Source: Geofilum rhodophaeum
Lineage (GTDB): Bacteria > Bacteroidota > Bacteroidia > Bacteroidales > Marinilabiliaceae
NCBI RefSeq assembly: GCF_002210225.1
Contig: NZ_MWUJ01000005.1
Span: forward strand, 124,001-188,000
DNA: 64,000 nucleotides
Direction of reading: 5' to 3'
Each line of letters begins with the position of its first letter. Position 1 is the first letter of the stretch. Positions 43,419 to 52,216 of this stretch are shown one piece after another. Below the pieces are notes generated by a model. That model worked only from the letters and a program-made list of their open reading frames with translations, searched no databases and was not told the origin of the DNA. A program made the position numbers and the translations under genes.

Positions 43419-44825
43419 TTACTCCACATTAATAATCCGGTACGAACACCAACGCTGGTTGTCCCAATAGGCTTCGCAGCGGATGGTATGGGTGCCCTTG
43501 CCAAAACTGTGCCGGATTGTGCTTCCTGTTTGTTTTTTGGTTCCCGGGCCAAAGTCCCAAAAATATCGAACGTCTTTTACATCACCAAATCCGCGAAGCT
43601 CAGCTTGCAGAATAATTTCACTACGGGCGTCTGGAGATGCAGGAACTGTAATGTAAACCTGCCGTGTTTCTTCAAGCAGCAATTCGTAACTGGCTACTTC
43701 ATACAATTCTTCTCCACTGAGCGAATCCTGAACACTTAGGATTATCTCGTAGAACCCGGGTCCCGCGAAGCAATAATCGACTTCGGCCCCAATTTCACGA
43801 CCGCCATCACTGAATTCCCAAATGTAGCGATGCGGCAGGGTGTCGCTGTCGAAGGGACTGTCTTCAAAAAAGGTGAAGCAATACTGGTCCTCCACGACTT
43901 CCTGGGCTTTTTCACAAAAGGACAGTTCGTATTCAAATTGGTAGAGCCGGTCGCGGCCCTCCCGGTTGGAGGCAAAATAGCCACTGGTTTCACCGCTCAG
44001 CACAAAGCCGCTGAAGTCGTCGAATGCCGAATTGATGGGGGCAGGCAGGGGGGTGGGGCGACCCCAGGTCCCCCGACTTTCTTCGCTGTAGTAGAGGTCC
44101 ATACCGCCCAGACCTGCATGTCCGTTGGAGCTGAAGTAGAGTCGTCCAGCTGCCGTCATCTGGGGAAAAACCTCGTCGCCCGGCGTGTTGATGGCAGGGC
44201 CCAGGTTTTGGGGCGCTGCCCAGCCCGATTCGGTGCGTTGGCTCACCCATAAATCTTTTCCGCCTTCGCCTCCCGGCAGTTCGGCTGAGAAATAGAGTTG
44301 CTGCCCATCGGGACTGAGGCAGGGGTGACCGATGGAGGCGGAGCCGACAGCCATTTCTATGGCTTTGAAGGACGACCAGTTTTGATTTTGTTTGTGGGCT
44401 TCGAAGAGGCCCAGGCGATTGGGCTCCGGATCTTGGTGCGGCGTTCTGGCTGTGTTCAGGGTGGCCACGACTTTTTGGCCGTCGGCCGAAAAGCTGAGCG
44501 GACCTACAGTGAGTTGTTCGCTGCTGAATAATTCATAGGGCTGAGGATGGCCTATTCGCCCCTTTTTGTCTATGGTCGCCCGATATACTTTATAAAGCGG
44601 TTGTTCGTTTTGGTCGGTGCGGTTGACCATCCACGCGCTTTTTCGATTGGATACAAAATACAGGGTGGAATCCTGCACAAGCGGTGCCATTTCGTCGGAC
44701 CAGGGGGTGCCGACGGGCAGCTTTCGGAGGCTGATTTCCTGGGCCGGTAGTATGGGGACTGCGGCAAGCAGGAGGAAGAGGCTAAGTAAAATTTTTGCAG
44801 CCATGCGATAGCGTTGTTTAAACAT
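43419..44825 (-). CDS. PD40 beta-propeller and PKD-domain exported protein
   Basis: The 468-residue protein has a signal peptide (LLLAAVPILPAQ), WD40-like PD40 repeats (about 40-310; for example HPCLSPDGQQLYFSAELPGG, FPQMTAAGRLYFSSNGHAGL) and one or two PKD-like domains (about 330-468; RYIWEFSDGGREIGAEVDYC, RYFWDFGPGTKKQTGSTI). Domain types recall the T9SS-associated PorE protein and gliding proteins, but the C-terminal OmpA domain of PorE is missing. It overlaps the PorP/SprF stop as TAATG. Confidence 0.8.
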   Translation of the reverse strand: MFKQRYRMAAKILLSLFLLLAAVPILPAQEISLRKLPVGTPWSDEMAPLVQDSTLYFVSNRKSAWMVNRTDQNEQPLYKVYRATIDKKGRIGHPQPYELFSSEQLTVGPLSFSADGQKVVATLNTARTPHQDPEPNRLGLFEAHKQNQNWSSFKAIEMAVGSASIGHPCLSPDGQQLYFSAELPGGEGGKDLWVSQRTESGWAAPQNLGPAINTPGDEVFPQMTAAGRLYFSSNGHAGLGGMDLYYSEESRGTWGRPTPLPAPINSAFDDFSGFVLSGETSGYFASNREGRDRLYQFEYELSFCEKAQEVVEDQYCFTFFEDSPFDSDTLPHRYIWEFSDGGREIGAEVDYCFAGPGFYEIILSVQDSLSGEELYEVASYELLLEETRQVYITVPASPDARSEIILQAELRGFGDVKDVRYFWDFGPGTKKQTGSTIRHSFGKGTHTIRCEAYWDNQRWCSYRIINVE

Positions 44826-45736
44826 TAAAAAAAGCGGGGGTTCTCCGTTGGTATTTGCTGTCCCCAGTCGAACTGCAGCGAAATTTCATGACTGCCGTTG
44901 CTTGTTTTTTTGAAGTCGCCCAGCGGTACATCGTAGCTGTAGGTCAGCATCCATTGCCTGGTGAAGCGCCAGCCGGCCGTTACAATCAATTCCTGGTTGG
45001 TTCGCCAGGTAAGTCCTCCTTTAAAACGGTTGTTGTACCAGGTGCTCAACGAAAGGTCGGCCAGTACATTCTGGTTTTGGCGCAGGCGTACCAGGGTGGC
45101 CGGTTGCAGCGACCAGGAGGCATTAAGAAGGTGCTGGTACCCGGCGGTGAGCAACCAGGTGGTTTTGAAGGGCTCGAAGCTTGCGTCATCATTTTGAAAG
45201 GGTGCCTGGTAAAAAAAGTCGGGAACGGAGAAGCCCGCAAAAAATTGCTTTCCGTACCAGGCAGCACCGAAACCCAGAGCGGCTTGGAGGTGCACTTCCC
45301 TTTCCCCAAAAGCTTCGTCGTCCGGGTCGGTCAGTTGCAGCTCGTTCCACCCGGCTTCGGCATTGTAGAGTCCACCTGAGAGACTAAAAGCCAGGCGCTG
45401 GTGTTGGCTTAAGGGAATGCGATGGGCGTATGCCGCCGTGAAGCCAGTATTACGGGCAATGTTAAAAGTTTCATTGTAAAAGGTCAGGCCCACCCCAATT
45501 CGCGGGTTGCGCAAGGGGGCATGCAAGGCAAAGAACTGGGCCTGTGGGGCACCGGGAATATTGCTGTATTGTTGGCGAAAAGCGGCGAGCATCGACAAGG
45601 TCTCCCGTGAGCCGGCAAAGGCCGGATTCAGGGCAAACTGGTTGTCCTGATATTGGGTCATCAGCATTTCCTTTTGCGCAAAACCCGAAGTTTTCAGCAA
45701 GCTCATCAGGATGATTATGGTCAGGAGGTGCTTCAT
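44825..45736 (-). CDS. PorP/SprF-family type IX secretion outer-membrane protein
   Basis: Members help export and anchor partner cargo with type B sorting domains. The 303-residue protein has a signal peptide (MKHLLTIIILMSLLKTSGFA) and the diagnostic N-terminus MTQYQDNQFALNPAFAGSRE, followed by QYSNIPGAPQAQFFALHAPL and barrel-like strands to the final RFF. It follows the cargo gene after 12 bases, as expected for a dedicated cargo and SprF-like pair. I give no symbol because several paralogues usually occur per genome. Confidence 0.92.
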   Translation of the reverse strand: MKHLLTIIILMSLLKTSGFAQKEMLMTQYQDNQFALNPAFAGSRETLSMLAAFRQQYSNIPGAPQAQFFALHAPLRNPRIGVGLTFYNETFNIARNTGFTAAYAHRIPLSQHQRLAFSLSGGLYNAEAGWNELQLTDPDDEAFGEREVHLQAALGFGAAWYGKQFFAGFSVPDFFYQAPFQNDDASFEPFKTTWLLTAGYQHLLNASWSLQPATLVRLRQNQNVLADLSLSTWYNNRFKGGLTWRTNQELIVTAGWRFTRQWMLTYSYDVPLGDFKKTSNGSHEISLQFDWGQQIPTENPRFF

Positions 45737-45748
45737 ACAGGGCGGGTT

Positions 45749-47458
45749 TTAGCGTAGGGTGCGATTTATGATGAGGTAGTCCTTAATGTGGGTGTTTTCG
45801 CCGGTAAACAGGTAGTAATAATAGCCGTCGGGCAGGTCCTTCCCCTCCTGGTCGGTGCCTCCCCAATCGTTGTTATAGGCCGTTTTTTGAAAGACTATTT
45901 TGCCTTGTTGATCAAAGACCCGTAATTGGTTGTGGGGGATGGTGGGTGCTCCCGGAATCATTAAGTAATCGTTTTTGCCATCCCCATTGGGTGAGATGCC
46001 CGTTGGATGTTGAAGTCCCGCCACACGAATGGTGGTTTGGGCAAATGCCGGGGGACAGTTGCCACGCTGTACTTCCCATTCCAGTTGGGTGGTGCCAGGA
46101 CTTAAATCGCTTATTTCGCTGTGGGGGTTGTTGGGTTGCAGTACTGTACCGCTGCCACTCAGCAGGTGCCATTGTCCCGACGCGTATTCAGGAAGCGTGG
46201 CCTGAAGGCGGTACTGGTCTCTTTGATACAGGGTGGTGTCGGGCCCGGCGGTAAAATCTGTGGCTTGCAAGGGAAAGAAAAAAGTCGTTTCGAAGTCCGC
46301 CAGCTTTTCGCAGCCCTTATTGTTTTGGGTCCACCGAAAAACATAGCTGCCCTGGGTGTCGACGCTGACCAGAGTTCCAGGATCGTTTATCGCGGAGAAA
46401 TCAGCTGTGCCTGCGCTGCCGGGGAGGAGCGCCCAGCTGCCCGATCCGGGATGGGCCTCGATATGGAGCGTGATTTGCGAGCCACAGATTTCGCTTTCTC
46501 CTACTACGGGACCAAGCACCGGGGTCAGATCCACCACCTCGGCAACAGTTCCTTCTTCTCCCTTGTAAAGCGTGTTGCAGTTGTTGCTGTCGGTGACTTT
46601 CGTGATGCTCAGGGTGGATGGGCCTTCGATTGCTCTGTTGAACAGGTGTTCAGAGTCTTGGATGGCATCGATGCTGCTGTCGTCACTCAGCTCCAGCTTC
46701 CAGGGGCCGTTGCCTTGCAGGCTGGCTGTAAATTCTGCCTGGCCGCTGCCACAAATTTCGCTGTCGCTGTATAAGGTGGCCGAAGGTTGGCCCAGCAGGG
46801 TTAGAGTCATTTCATCACTGACCCGACAGGGGCCGTTTTCCTGCACAAAAGTGAGGTCGTAGGTTCCCGGCTGATTGGCGCTGACTTGAGTGGCAGCAGT
46901 CTGCGGGTCGGAAAAACTCAGTCCTTCTGTTGCTTCCCAGTATGTGGCGGTGCTGGCTCCGCCAACAGTAGCCTGTAGCTCTGCACTCAGGCCACAAAGA
47001 CTTTGGTCGTCACCGGCACTGTAGCCGCCTGGCATTTTGTACAGATTCACCAGGGTTTCTCCTTTTATGAGGCCACTTTCGGGTGAATAGAGGTACTCGT
47101 CGTTTCGGTCTAGAGCTTTGGAAACAATAATGCGCAGCTTGGTGGTCCCGGAATAATCTATCTGTTTTTCCGCAGCGTAAGTATGGTTGTTGTCGAAGTC
47201 AGAAGGGTAGTAGTCTGTAATAAATTCGGTTTCTTCGAGCATGACGCCTGTTTCTGTGTCGTAAATGGTTAGCCAGGCATCGAAGGGGGCTTCGTAGCTG
47301 TCGCCAAAGCGAATTTGTATGTTGAGGGTTCCGTTTTCACAGAAGTCTGTATCGGGGGTCAGCAGTTCTGCAACAGCTTGTACTTCTTGGCCCTCAGCGG
47401 GGTTTATTGTGCTGATTAGCAGGCAGGTAATCAGTGGGAAAAGCAGCCGTTTGTGCAT
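45749..47458 (-). CDS. Secreted T9SS cargo with type B (CHU_C, gliding-motility-associated) sorting domain
   Basis: The 569-residue protein has a signal peptide (LLISTINPAEGQ), several Ig-like or PKD-like beta domains in which the block GPxxGESEICGSQ is repeated, and a C-terminal type B sorting domain beginning GISPNGDGKNDYLMIPGAPT with LRVFDQQGKIVFQKTAYNND and LPDGYYYYLFTGENTHIKDY. Such domains direct export across the outer membrane by T9SS and depend on PorP/SprF partners, one of which is the next gene. Its length is modest compared with SprB-type adhesins. Role by context: surface-exposed structural or binding protein. Confidence 0.9.
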   Translation of the reverse strand: MHKRLLFPLITCLLISTINPAEGQEVQAVAELLTPDTDFCENGTLNIQIRFGDSYEAPFDAWLTIYDTETGVMLEETEFITDYYPSDFDNNHTYAAEKQIDYSGTTKLRIIVSKALDRNDEYLYSPESGLIKGETLVNLYKMPGGYSAGDDQSLCGLSAELQATVGGASTATYWEATEGLSFSDPQTAATQVSANQPGTYDLTFVQENGPCRVSDEMTLTLLGQPSATLYSDSEICGSGQAEFTASLQGNGPWKLELSDDSSIDAIQDSEHLFNRAIEGPSTLSITKVTDSNNCNTLYKGEEGTVAEVVDLTPVLGPVVGESEICGSQITLHIEAHPGSGSWALLPGSAGTADFSAINDPGTLVSVDTQGSYVFRWTQNNKGCEKLADFETTFFFPLQATDFTAGPDTTLYQRDQYRLQATLPEYASGQWHLLSGSGTVLQPNNPHSEISDLSPGTTQLEWEVQRGNCPPAFAQTTIRVAGLQHPTGISPNGDGKNDYLMIPGAPTIPHNQLRVFDQQGKIVFQKTAYNNDWGGTDQEGKDLPDGYYYYLFTGENTHIKDYLIINRTLR

Positions 47459-47587
47459 TTTGGTTGTTCTTTTAAGGGGCGCTCCGCTTTTCGGACCTTT
47501 TAAAGGTCTATAGTTTTGCGGATTAGAGGGTAATTTTAAGGAATTTTAGTAGAATAAAAAAGGCCTGTACATAAAAAGTGTGTTTTA

Positions 47588-49042
47588 CTACCTGAAAATG
47601 CTGTCTTCACGTGGTGGGTTTCTTTGTAATTCTTCCCGCCGGAAGGCGCGGAGTTCCCGGGTGAAGCGCTCGGGGAAGTTTTCGCCGGGTGCCGGACCGG
47701 GTGAGAGCACCAGCTGTCCGTCGGGTCGTATCAAAAAATAGGCCGGCAGGACTTCGATGCTGTAGTCTTCAACTACTCTGGCCGAACCACCAAAATGGAG
47801 AAAGTCCCAGTCGAAATTGTAGCGGTCGAGCAGTCGATCCATGGCTGTTGCATCCTCATCCAAAACGATGGTGAGTACATGCAGATCACGCTGCATTAAG
47901 CGATGAAAACTTTCCATTCGCATTAAGTCCTGAATGCAGGCATAGTTTTGGGTGTGAATGAAATTAAGATAAACAAATTTGCCCTGGTAGTCCTCGAGCG
48001 TTTTAAGCTGCCCTTTGCGATTGCGCAAGGCAAAGGTGGGCGCCGCACTGCCCGGACGCAGTCGCCCAATTCTTTGGTAGAAGGTCGTTGCCAGTTGTCT
48101 CAACCGCGGCGTGGCGGCTGTTTCAGCAGCTTCCTGTAAAAGCCGGTCTGTTGTTGCTTCTGTAAGCGTTTCGTCGAACCATGCCTCGTAGAGGTTGTAA
48201 AGCAAAATAAGTTCGCCCACTTCTTGGGAGGGAATCAGGGGATCGGTGAGGGCAAGTGTGCTGAGGCTGTCGAAGGCGGCTTGTTGCCCCAGGGCCTGAA
48301 CCAGGGCCTGGCGTGTGTCCGGAGCAAAGCGCTCGGGAAAGAAACCTTTGAAAAGGGTTTGGACCACTTCCCAAAAAACGGGCAGTTCCCAGGCGGGCTG
48401 GGGCAAATGCTGCAATATCGCTCTTTCATTTTGCGGGCGGGAGGCCTGCTGAAGCTTAACGAAGGACCAGGCTTTGTGCTGGTCGAACAAGGGGTGACTG
48501 AAGAAATATTTTTCGTTCAGTTGCTTTTGGAATTCTGCCGCCAGGATAGTATCTCTGTGCATAAAGAGCTGCCGGGCGTGGTTGGCCATGAAATAATCGA
48601 ACTCGGCATCGAACTCAACCATGTTCCGATTCAGCTCCCTGCTTTCGGCGTTGGCTATACCCAAGGGCAGCTCTTCCTGAGGATAGTGGGGATTGAATCG
48701 GTCCACTTCACTTCGGGGCTCAAAGGGTGGCAGTACCAATTGGTAACTTTTGCCGGGTTCCAGAAAAATATTTCCCCGGTAGCGGCCCAGATCGACTTCG
48801 GCCTGGAGGGGTTCGGAAACCGGAAAGCTGAGGTCGAAGTGCCCTTGGTCGTCGATGGGCAGGTAGACAAGGGTTTCTTTGGTGGGAATCAGTGGATTGG
48901 TGGTCTGTTCAAACACCAGATTGATGCCGGCATAGGCAGGTGCCGATCCGAAAAAGCGCACGCTGTCGACCGGGAGGTCGTCAGCCTGGGCGGTGACCTT
49001 GAGCAGCATTAGGATACTGAGAGCGAGGACCAGTTTGCGCAT
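47588..49042 (-). CDS. Exported thioredoxin-fold (TlpA-like) protein lacking CxxC
   Basis: The ATG at 49042 (484 residues) begins at a signal peptide (LVLALSILMLLKVTAQAD). The N-terminal part looks like the beta-rich domain found in front of Bacteroidota TlpA-like proteins; the C-terminal part (about 340-470) has a thioredoxin fold with LRPGSAAPTFALRNRKGQLK, DYQGKFVYLNFIHTQ and VLPAYFLIRPDGQL. The active-site CxxC is missing: only one cysteine (NYACIQD) stands nearby. I expect no disulfide reductase activity of the classical type. It follows coaD by 17 bases. Confidence 0.82.
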   Translation of the reverse strand: MRKLVLALSILMLLKVTAQADDLPVDSVRFFGSAPAYAGINLVFEQTTNPLIPTKETLVYLPIDDQGHFDLSFPVSEPLQAEVDLGRYRGNIFLEPGKSYQLVLPPFEPRSEVDRFNPHYPQEELPLGIANAESRELNRNMVEFDAEFDYFMANHARQLFMHRDTILAAEFQKQLNEKYFFSHPLFDQHKAWSFVKLQQASRPQNERAILQHLPQPAWELPVFWEVVQTLFKGFFPERFAPDTRQALVQALGQQAAFDSLSTLALTDPLIPSQEVGELILLYNLYEAWFDETLTEATTDRLLQEAAETAATPRLRQLATTFYQRIGRLRPGSAAPTFALRNRKGQLKTLEDYQGKFVYLNFIHTQNYACIQDLMRMESFHRLMQRDLHVLTIVLDEDATAMDRLLDRYNFDWDFLHFGGSARVVEDYSIEVLPAYFLIRPDGQLVLSPGPAPGENFPERFTRELRAFRREELQRNPPREDSIFR

Positions 49043-49059
49043 GGCTTTGGATCGGTTTA

Positions 49060-49542
49060 TCAAGTGGCTTTTTCTTTTTGCTTAATCAGTTGGTAAATGG
49101 TATTGGGGATAAACTTGGACGCATCGCCTCGGTGTTTAAGTATGTCGCGCACGATGGAGGAGTTGACCGGGGTGTGCTCCGGGGTGGTGAGCAGAAATAC
49201 GGAGTCGATGTGGGTCATCAGACGGTTCACCTGGGCAATGGCTCGTTCGTACTCAAAATCTGCCGCCGTACGCAGTCCCCGCAGAATGCTGTCGGCCTTC
49301 TTTTTAATGGCGAAATCTACCGTTAGGCAATCGTAGGCTTCCACGCTGATGCGGGGTTCGTTGGCAAACTGGGCGCGGATAAACTCTACCCGTTCGTCCA
49401 GCGAAAAGTAGTAGCGCTTGGCTGTGTTGTGCCCCACGGCAATAATGATTTTATCGTAGAGTTTGAGTCCCCTTGTCACGATGTTTTCGTGTCCTACAGT
49501 AAAAGGGTCGAAGGAACCCGGGAAAATGGCAGTTCTTTCCAT
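49060..49542 (-). CDS. coaD: Phosphopantetheine adenylyltransferase
   Basis: Penultimate step of coenzyme A synthesis. Started at the ATG at 49542 (160 residues) because MERTAIFPGSFDPFTVGHEN is the usual N-terminus; an upstream in-frame codon at 49593 would add 17 residues. The nucleotidyl-transferase motif GSFDPFTVGH and SSIVRDILKHRGDASKFIP are present. The TATTTTTG box (49573-49580) lies 31 bases upstream. Confidence 0.95.
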   Translation of the reverse strand: MERTAIFPGSFDPFTVGHENIVTRGLKLYDKIIIAVGHNTAKRYYFSLDERVEFIRAQFANEPRISVEAYDCLTVDFAIKKKADSILRGLRTAADFEYERAIAQVNRLMTHIDSVFLLTTPEHTPVNSSIVRDILKHRGDASKFIPNTIYQLIKQKEKAT

Positions 49543-49572
49543 GTTTGGTTTGTTTGAAAGGGCTAAAATTGG

Positions 49573-49580
49573 CAAAAATA
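49573..49580 (-). promoter_or_regulatory. Promoter -7 box of coaD
   Basis: TATTTTTG on the minus strand matches TAnnTTTG, 31 bases upstream of the coaD ATG, back to back with the box for the aldo/keto reductase gene. Confidence 0.45.
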
Positions 49581-49602
49581 CTGGAATGCGCAAGGAATTT
49601 TA

Positions 49603-49610
49603 TAATTTTG
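49603..49610 (+). promoter_or_regulatory. Promoter -7 box of the aldo/keto reductase gene
   Basis: TAATTTTG matches TAnnTTTG, 50 bases upstream of the ATG at 49661. No TTG at standard spacing. Confidence 0.4.
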
Positions 49611-49660
49611 ACTTTTTGACGGACTTGAACCGACTTTAGAGTCACTTAAAATCAGGAGCA

Positions 49661-50647
49661 ATGCAATACAGACAACTTGGAAAATCGGGCATGAAGGTTT
49701 CGGAACTATCCTTGGGAACCTGGCAGGTAGGCGGCAAATGGGGATCGGGTTTTGACGATGCCAATGCCGATCGGATTTTAAATGCGGCCATCGATCAGGG
49801 GGTCAATTTTATTGATACCGCCGATGTGTATGAAGACGGCAGGAGCGAGAAGGCTGTGGGACGTGTGGTGCGCTCGCGTTCAGAGGAGCTGTATGTGGCT
49901 ACCAAGTGTGGGCGACAAATTCAGCCGCATGTAAATGCCGGCTACACGCCCGATGTCTTGCAGCGCTACGTGGAGGACAGCTTGCGGCGTACCGGACTGG
50001 AGCGTCTGGATTTGATTCAGTTGCACTGTCCCCCTACGGAAGTGTATTACCGGCCCGAGATTTTTGAGCGCTTCGAGAAATTAAAGCAGCAGGGTAAAAT
50101 CCGTAATCTGGGCGTGAGTGTCGAAAAAGTGGAGGAAGCTCTTAAGGCCATTGAATATCCTAATGTTTCTACCGTACAGATTATTTTTAATGCCTTTCGT
50201 CAGCGCCCTGCCGAACTCTTTTTTAAGGAGGCGCAGCGTCGTGAGGTCGGCATTATAGTGCGTGTGCCGCTGGCCAGTGGACTTTTAACCGGAAAGTTCA
50301 GTGCCGACACGAAGTTTGATGCCGGCGATCACCGCCACTTCAATCGCAAAGGAGAAGCTTTTGATAAGGGGGAAACCTTTTCGGGCATCGATTACGATTT
50401 GGGCCTGAAGGCGGTAGCCGCGCTTCGGGAGGCTTTGCCCAACAGGAGCAATCTGGCTGCTGTAGCCCTGCAATGGATTCTGCAGTACCAGGAGGTGGGT
50501 TGCATTATTCCCGGTGCCTCGCGGGAAGAGCAGCTGCGTGCGAATCTGGCGGTGTATCAGGAACCCCCGCTGACTACGGCAGAGGCAGCGGCCATTAACG
50601 ACATCTATAAGAAATACATCCAACAGGGGGTGCATCACCTTTGGTAG
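49661..50647 (+). CDS. Aldo/keto reductase
   Basis: NADPH-dependent carbonyl reductase of unknown substrate. The 328-residue TIM barrel starts MQYRQLGKSGMKVSELSLGT and has the catalytic aspartate and tyrosine in FIDTADVYEDGRSEKAVGRV, the lysine in YVATKCGRQ, and the histidine in DLIQLHCPP. The coenzyme site near the C-terminus reads IPGASREEQLRANLA. It is followed after 11 bases by the DUF2721 gene with a strong ribosome-binding site, so both probably share a transcript. Confidence 0.92.
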   Translation: MQYRQLGKSGMKVSELSLGTWQVGGKWGSGFDDANADRILNAAIDQGVNFIDTADVYEDGRSEKAVGRVVRSRSEELYVATKCGRQIQPHVNAGYTPDVLQRYVEDSLRRTGLERLDLIQLHCPPTEVYYRPEIFERFEKLKQQGKIRNLGVSVEKVEEALKAIEYPNVSTVQIIFNAFRQRPAELFFKEAQRREVGIIVRVPLASGLLTGKFSADTKFDAGDHRHFNRKGEAFDKGETFSGIDYDLGLKAVAALREALPNRSNLAAVALQWILQYQEVGCIIPGASREEQLRANLAVYQEPPLTTAEAAAINDIYKKYIQQGVHHLW

Positions 50648-50658
50648 GAGGACGTTTT

Positions 50659-51102
50659 ATGAATCAACTGGGACTCACTACGCCGGCGGTTTTATTCTCG
50701 GCCATTTCGCTGATAATGCTGGCCTATACCAACCGCTTTCTGGCCTATGCCTCGCTGGTACGCGAGTTGCATGCCCGTTTTAAGCAATCGCACGACGCCG
50801 TTTTGTTGCGACAAATCATCAATATGAAAAGGCGCTTGCGGCTGACCCGTGCTATGCAGATTCTGGGTATTTCCAGTCTGCTTTTTTGTGTGGTGACTAT
50901 GTTTTTGATTTATGTGGAGTGGACCACTCTCGCAGAGCTGGTGTTTGGGGTGGCCTTGATTATGCTGATTCTTTCCCTGGCTATTTCAATACGGGAAATT
51001 CAGATTTCTTCCCAGGCGCTGGACTTGCAGCTGGGAGATATGGAGGAAAAGAAGCAGTCCCTGGGTGAGTCGCTGATGAATCCCCGGCGCGGAAGACTGT
51101 AA
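50659..51102 (+). CDS. DUF2721 membrane protein
   Basis: Function unknown. The ATG at 50659 follows TAGGAGG at ideal distance, giving 147 residues. There are three membrane segments (TPAVLFSAISLIMLAYT; AMQILGISSLLFCVVTMFLI; LAELVFGVALIMLILSLAIS) around a basic cytoplasmic loop (HARFKQSHDAVLLRQIINMK), and a helical C-terminal tail with EIQISSQALDLQLGDME, as in the DUF2721 family. Confidence 0.88.
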   Translation: MNQLGLTTPAVLFSAISLIMLAYTNRFLAYASLVRELHARFKQSHDAVLLRQIINMKRRLRLTRAMQILGISSLLFCVVTMFLIYVEWTTLAELVFGVALIMLILSLAISIREIQISSQALDLQLGDMEEKKQSLGESLMNPRRGRL

Positions 51103-51117
51103 AAGTAAAGCAATAAA

Positions 51118-51144
51118 AAAAAGCCCCTCGGGGCTTTTTTTTAT
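51118..51144. terminator. Bidirectional terminator
   Basis: AAGCCCC-TC-GGGGCTT is a compact stem flanked by A and T runs on both sides, serving both the DUF2721 gene and the convergent VOC gene. Confidence 0.92.
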
Positions 51145-52202
51145 TTTACGCGCATTACGCCAAAGAGGCGGAACATCCAGCGTGGAAGCGGCTTTTCGCC
51201 CCGTTTTTGCAGATCCAGGAACCAGCCAATTTTCTTGACGAGGGGAATCTTGTGCGTCTCCACAAATTCGATGAGGGTGCTTTCGGGCGCCTGTATGTAG
51301 GCAAAGTTGCCGGCGGCTTCGCCCATGTCGAAACTGTCCATGGCGCGTGCGCTGTCCACTGTAAAGGGGAAGCCTTTTTCTTTCACCTCTTCGCGCAGTT
51401 CATCCATACCGTTGATGTCGTAGCACAAGTGAATGAAACCCGGATCGCCCCAAATGCGCCCTTCGAAGATGTCGCGTGCCGGTCGCTCGGTGCTTTCTAC
51501 CAACTCGATGGTGGAGGGGCCAAAGAAGGGACTGAAACTGCCTTTGTAGGTGGCGGAATGGCGCAGCAGCACGCGTCGGCAACTGCTTTCCGCACCCGGC
51601 ACGCCCTGCCAGTCGTCGAACACGCCGCTTTTATCGTACACCACCTGGTCGTAGCCCAGGATGTCTTGGTAGACTTTCAGGCTGTCGTCCATGTTTTTTA
51701 CGCCGATGACCACACCCAGCACACCCCCTGTAGGGGCTTGTTGCGGAAAGTAGACAAAGTCGTTCTCCACCACTTCCCAAATGTTGTTGTAGGGGTCCTT
51801 CAGGTAAAAATGGCTTTGGCCGGCCGGGTCTGTGGTGGGGGCACTGAGCAGATTCAGACCTTGTTCCTTAAAGCGCTCGTAGGCCTTGCTGGCATTTCCC
51901 GTTTTCATCTTTCCGATGGCGATACCCCAGTCGCCCAACTGCAACTGAAAAGTGGGCGCCACCGGTGTTTTACCGGTGTGCTGCCAAATTTCAAAGCCGC
52001 CACCGCCCTCCAGGTTGAGGGCCAGAATGGCGTGACGTTCCCGGGGTTTCCCCTCGGTGTGCTTCAGCATCAGTTCAGCTGTGGCCGCCTCCTCAAACAT
52101 TCTGATGTCCATGCCAAAGTGTTCGCGGTACCACTTGAAAGCCGCCTGAACGTCGCTGACGCCCACGCCAAGCTGTTGTATGCCGTTGATTCTTTTTGCC
52201 AT
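51141..52202 (-). CDS. VOC-family (glyoxalase/dioxygenase fold) protein with two domains
   Basis: Metal-dependent enzyme superfamily; substrate unknown. The 353-residue protein has two VOC domains, about 5-130 (INGIQQLGVGVSDVQAAFKW, HFYLKDPYNNIWEVVE) and about 142-290 (GVLGVVIGVKNMDDSLKVYQ, DPGFIHLCYDINGMDELREE, FAYIQAPESTLIEFVETH). Histidine and glutamate positions typical of metal ligands are visible. The C-terminal 50 residues are basic. The SDR gene lies 14 bases upstream on the same strand, so the two may act on related metabolites. Confidence 0.85.
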   Translation of the reverse strand: MAKRINGIQQLGVGVSDVQAAFKWYREHFGMDIRMFEEAATAELMLKHTEGKPRERHAILALNLEGGGGFEIWQHTGKTPVAPTFQLQLGDWGIAIGKMKTGNASKAYERFKEQGLNLLSAPTTDPAGQSHFYLKDPYNNIWEVVENDFVYFPQQAPTGGVLGVVIGVKNMDDSLKVYQDILGYDQVVYDKSGVFDDWQGVPGAESSCRRVLLRHSATYKGSFSPFFGPSTIELVESTERPARDIFEGRIWGDPGFIHLCYDINGMDELREEVKEKGFPFTVDSARAMDSFDMGEAAGNFAYIQAPESTLIEFVETHKIPLVKKIGWFLDLQKRGEKPLPRWMFRLFGVMRVK

Positions 52203-52216
52203 AAGTATAGGTGTTT

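Noticed and set aside
43400-43552. N-terminal extension of the unknown secreted protein
   Set aside because: It would place 51 residues before an obvious signal peptide and overlap the PD40/PKD gene.
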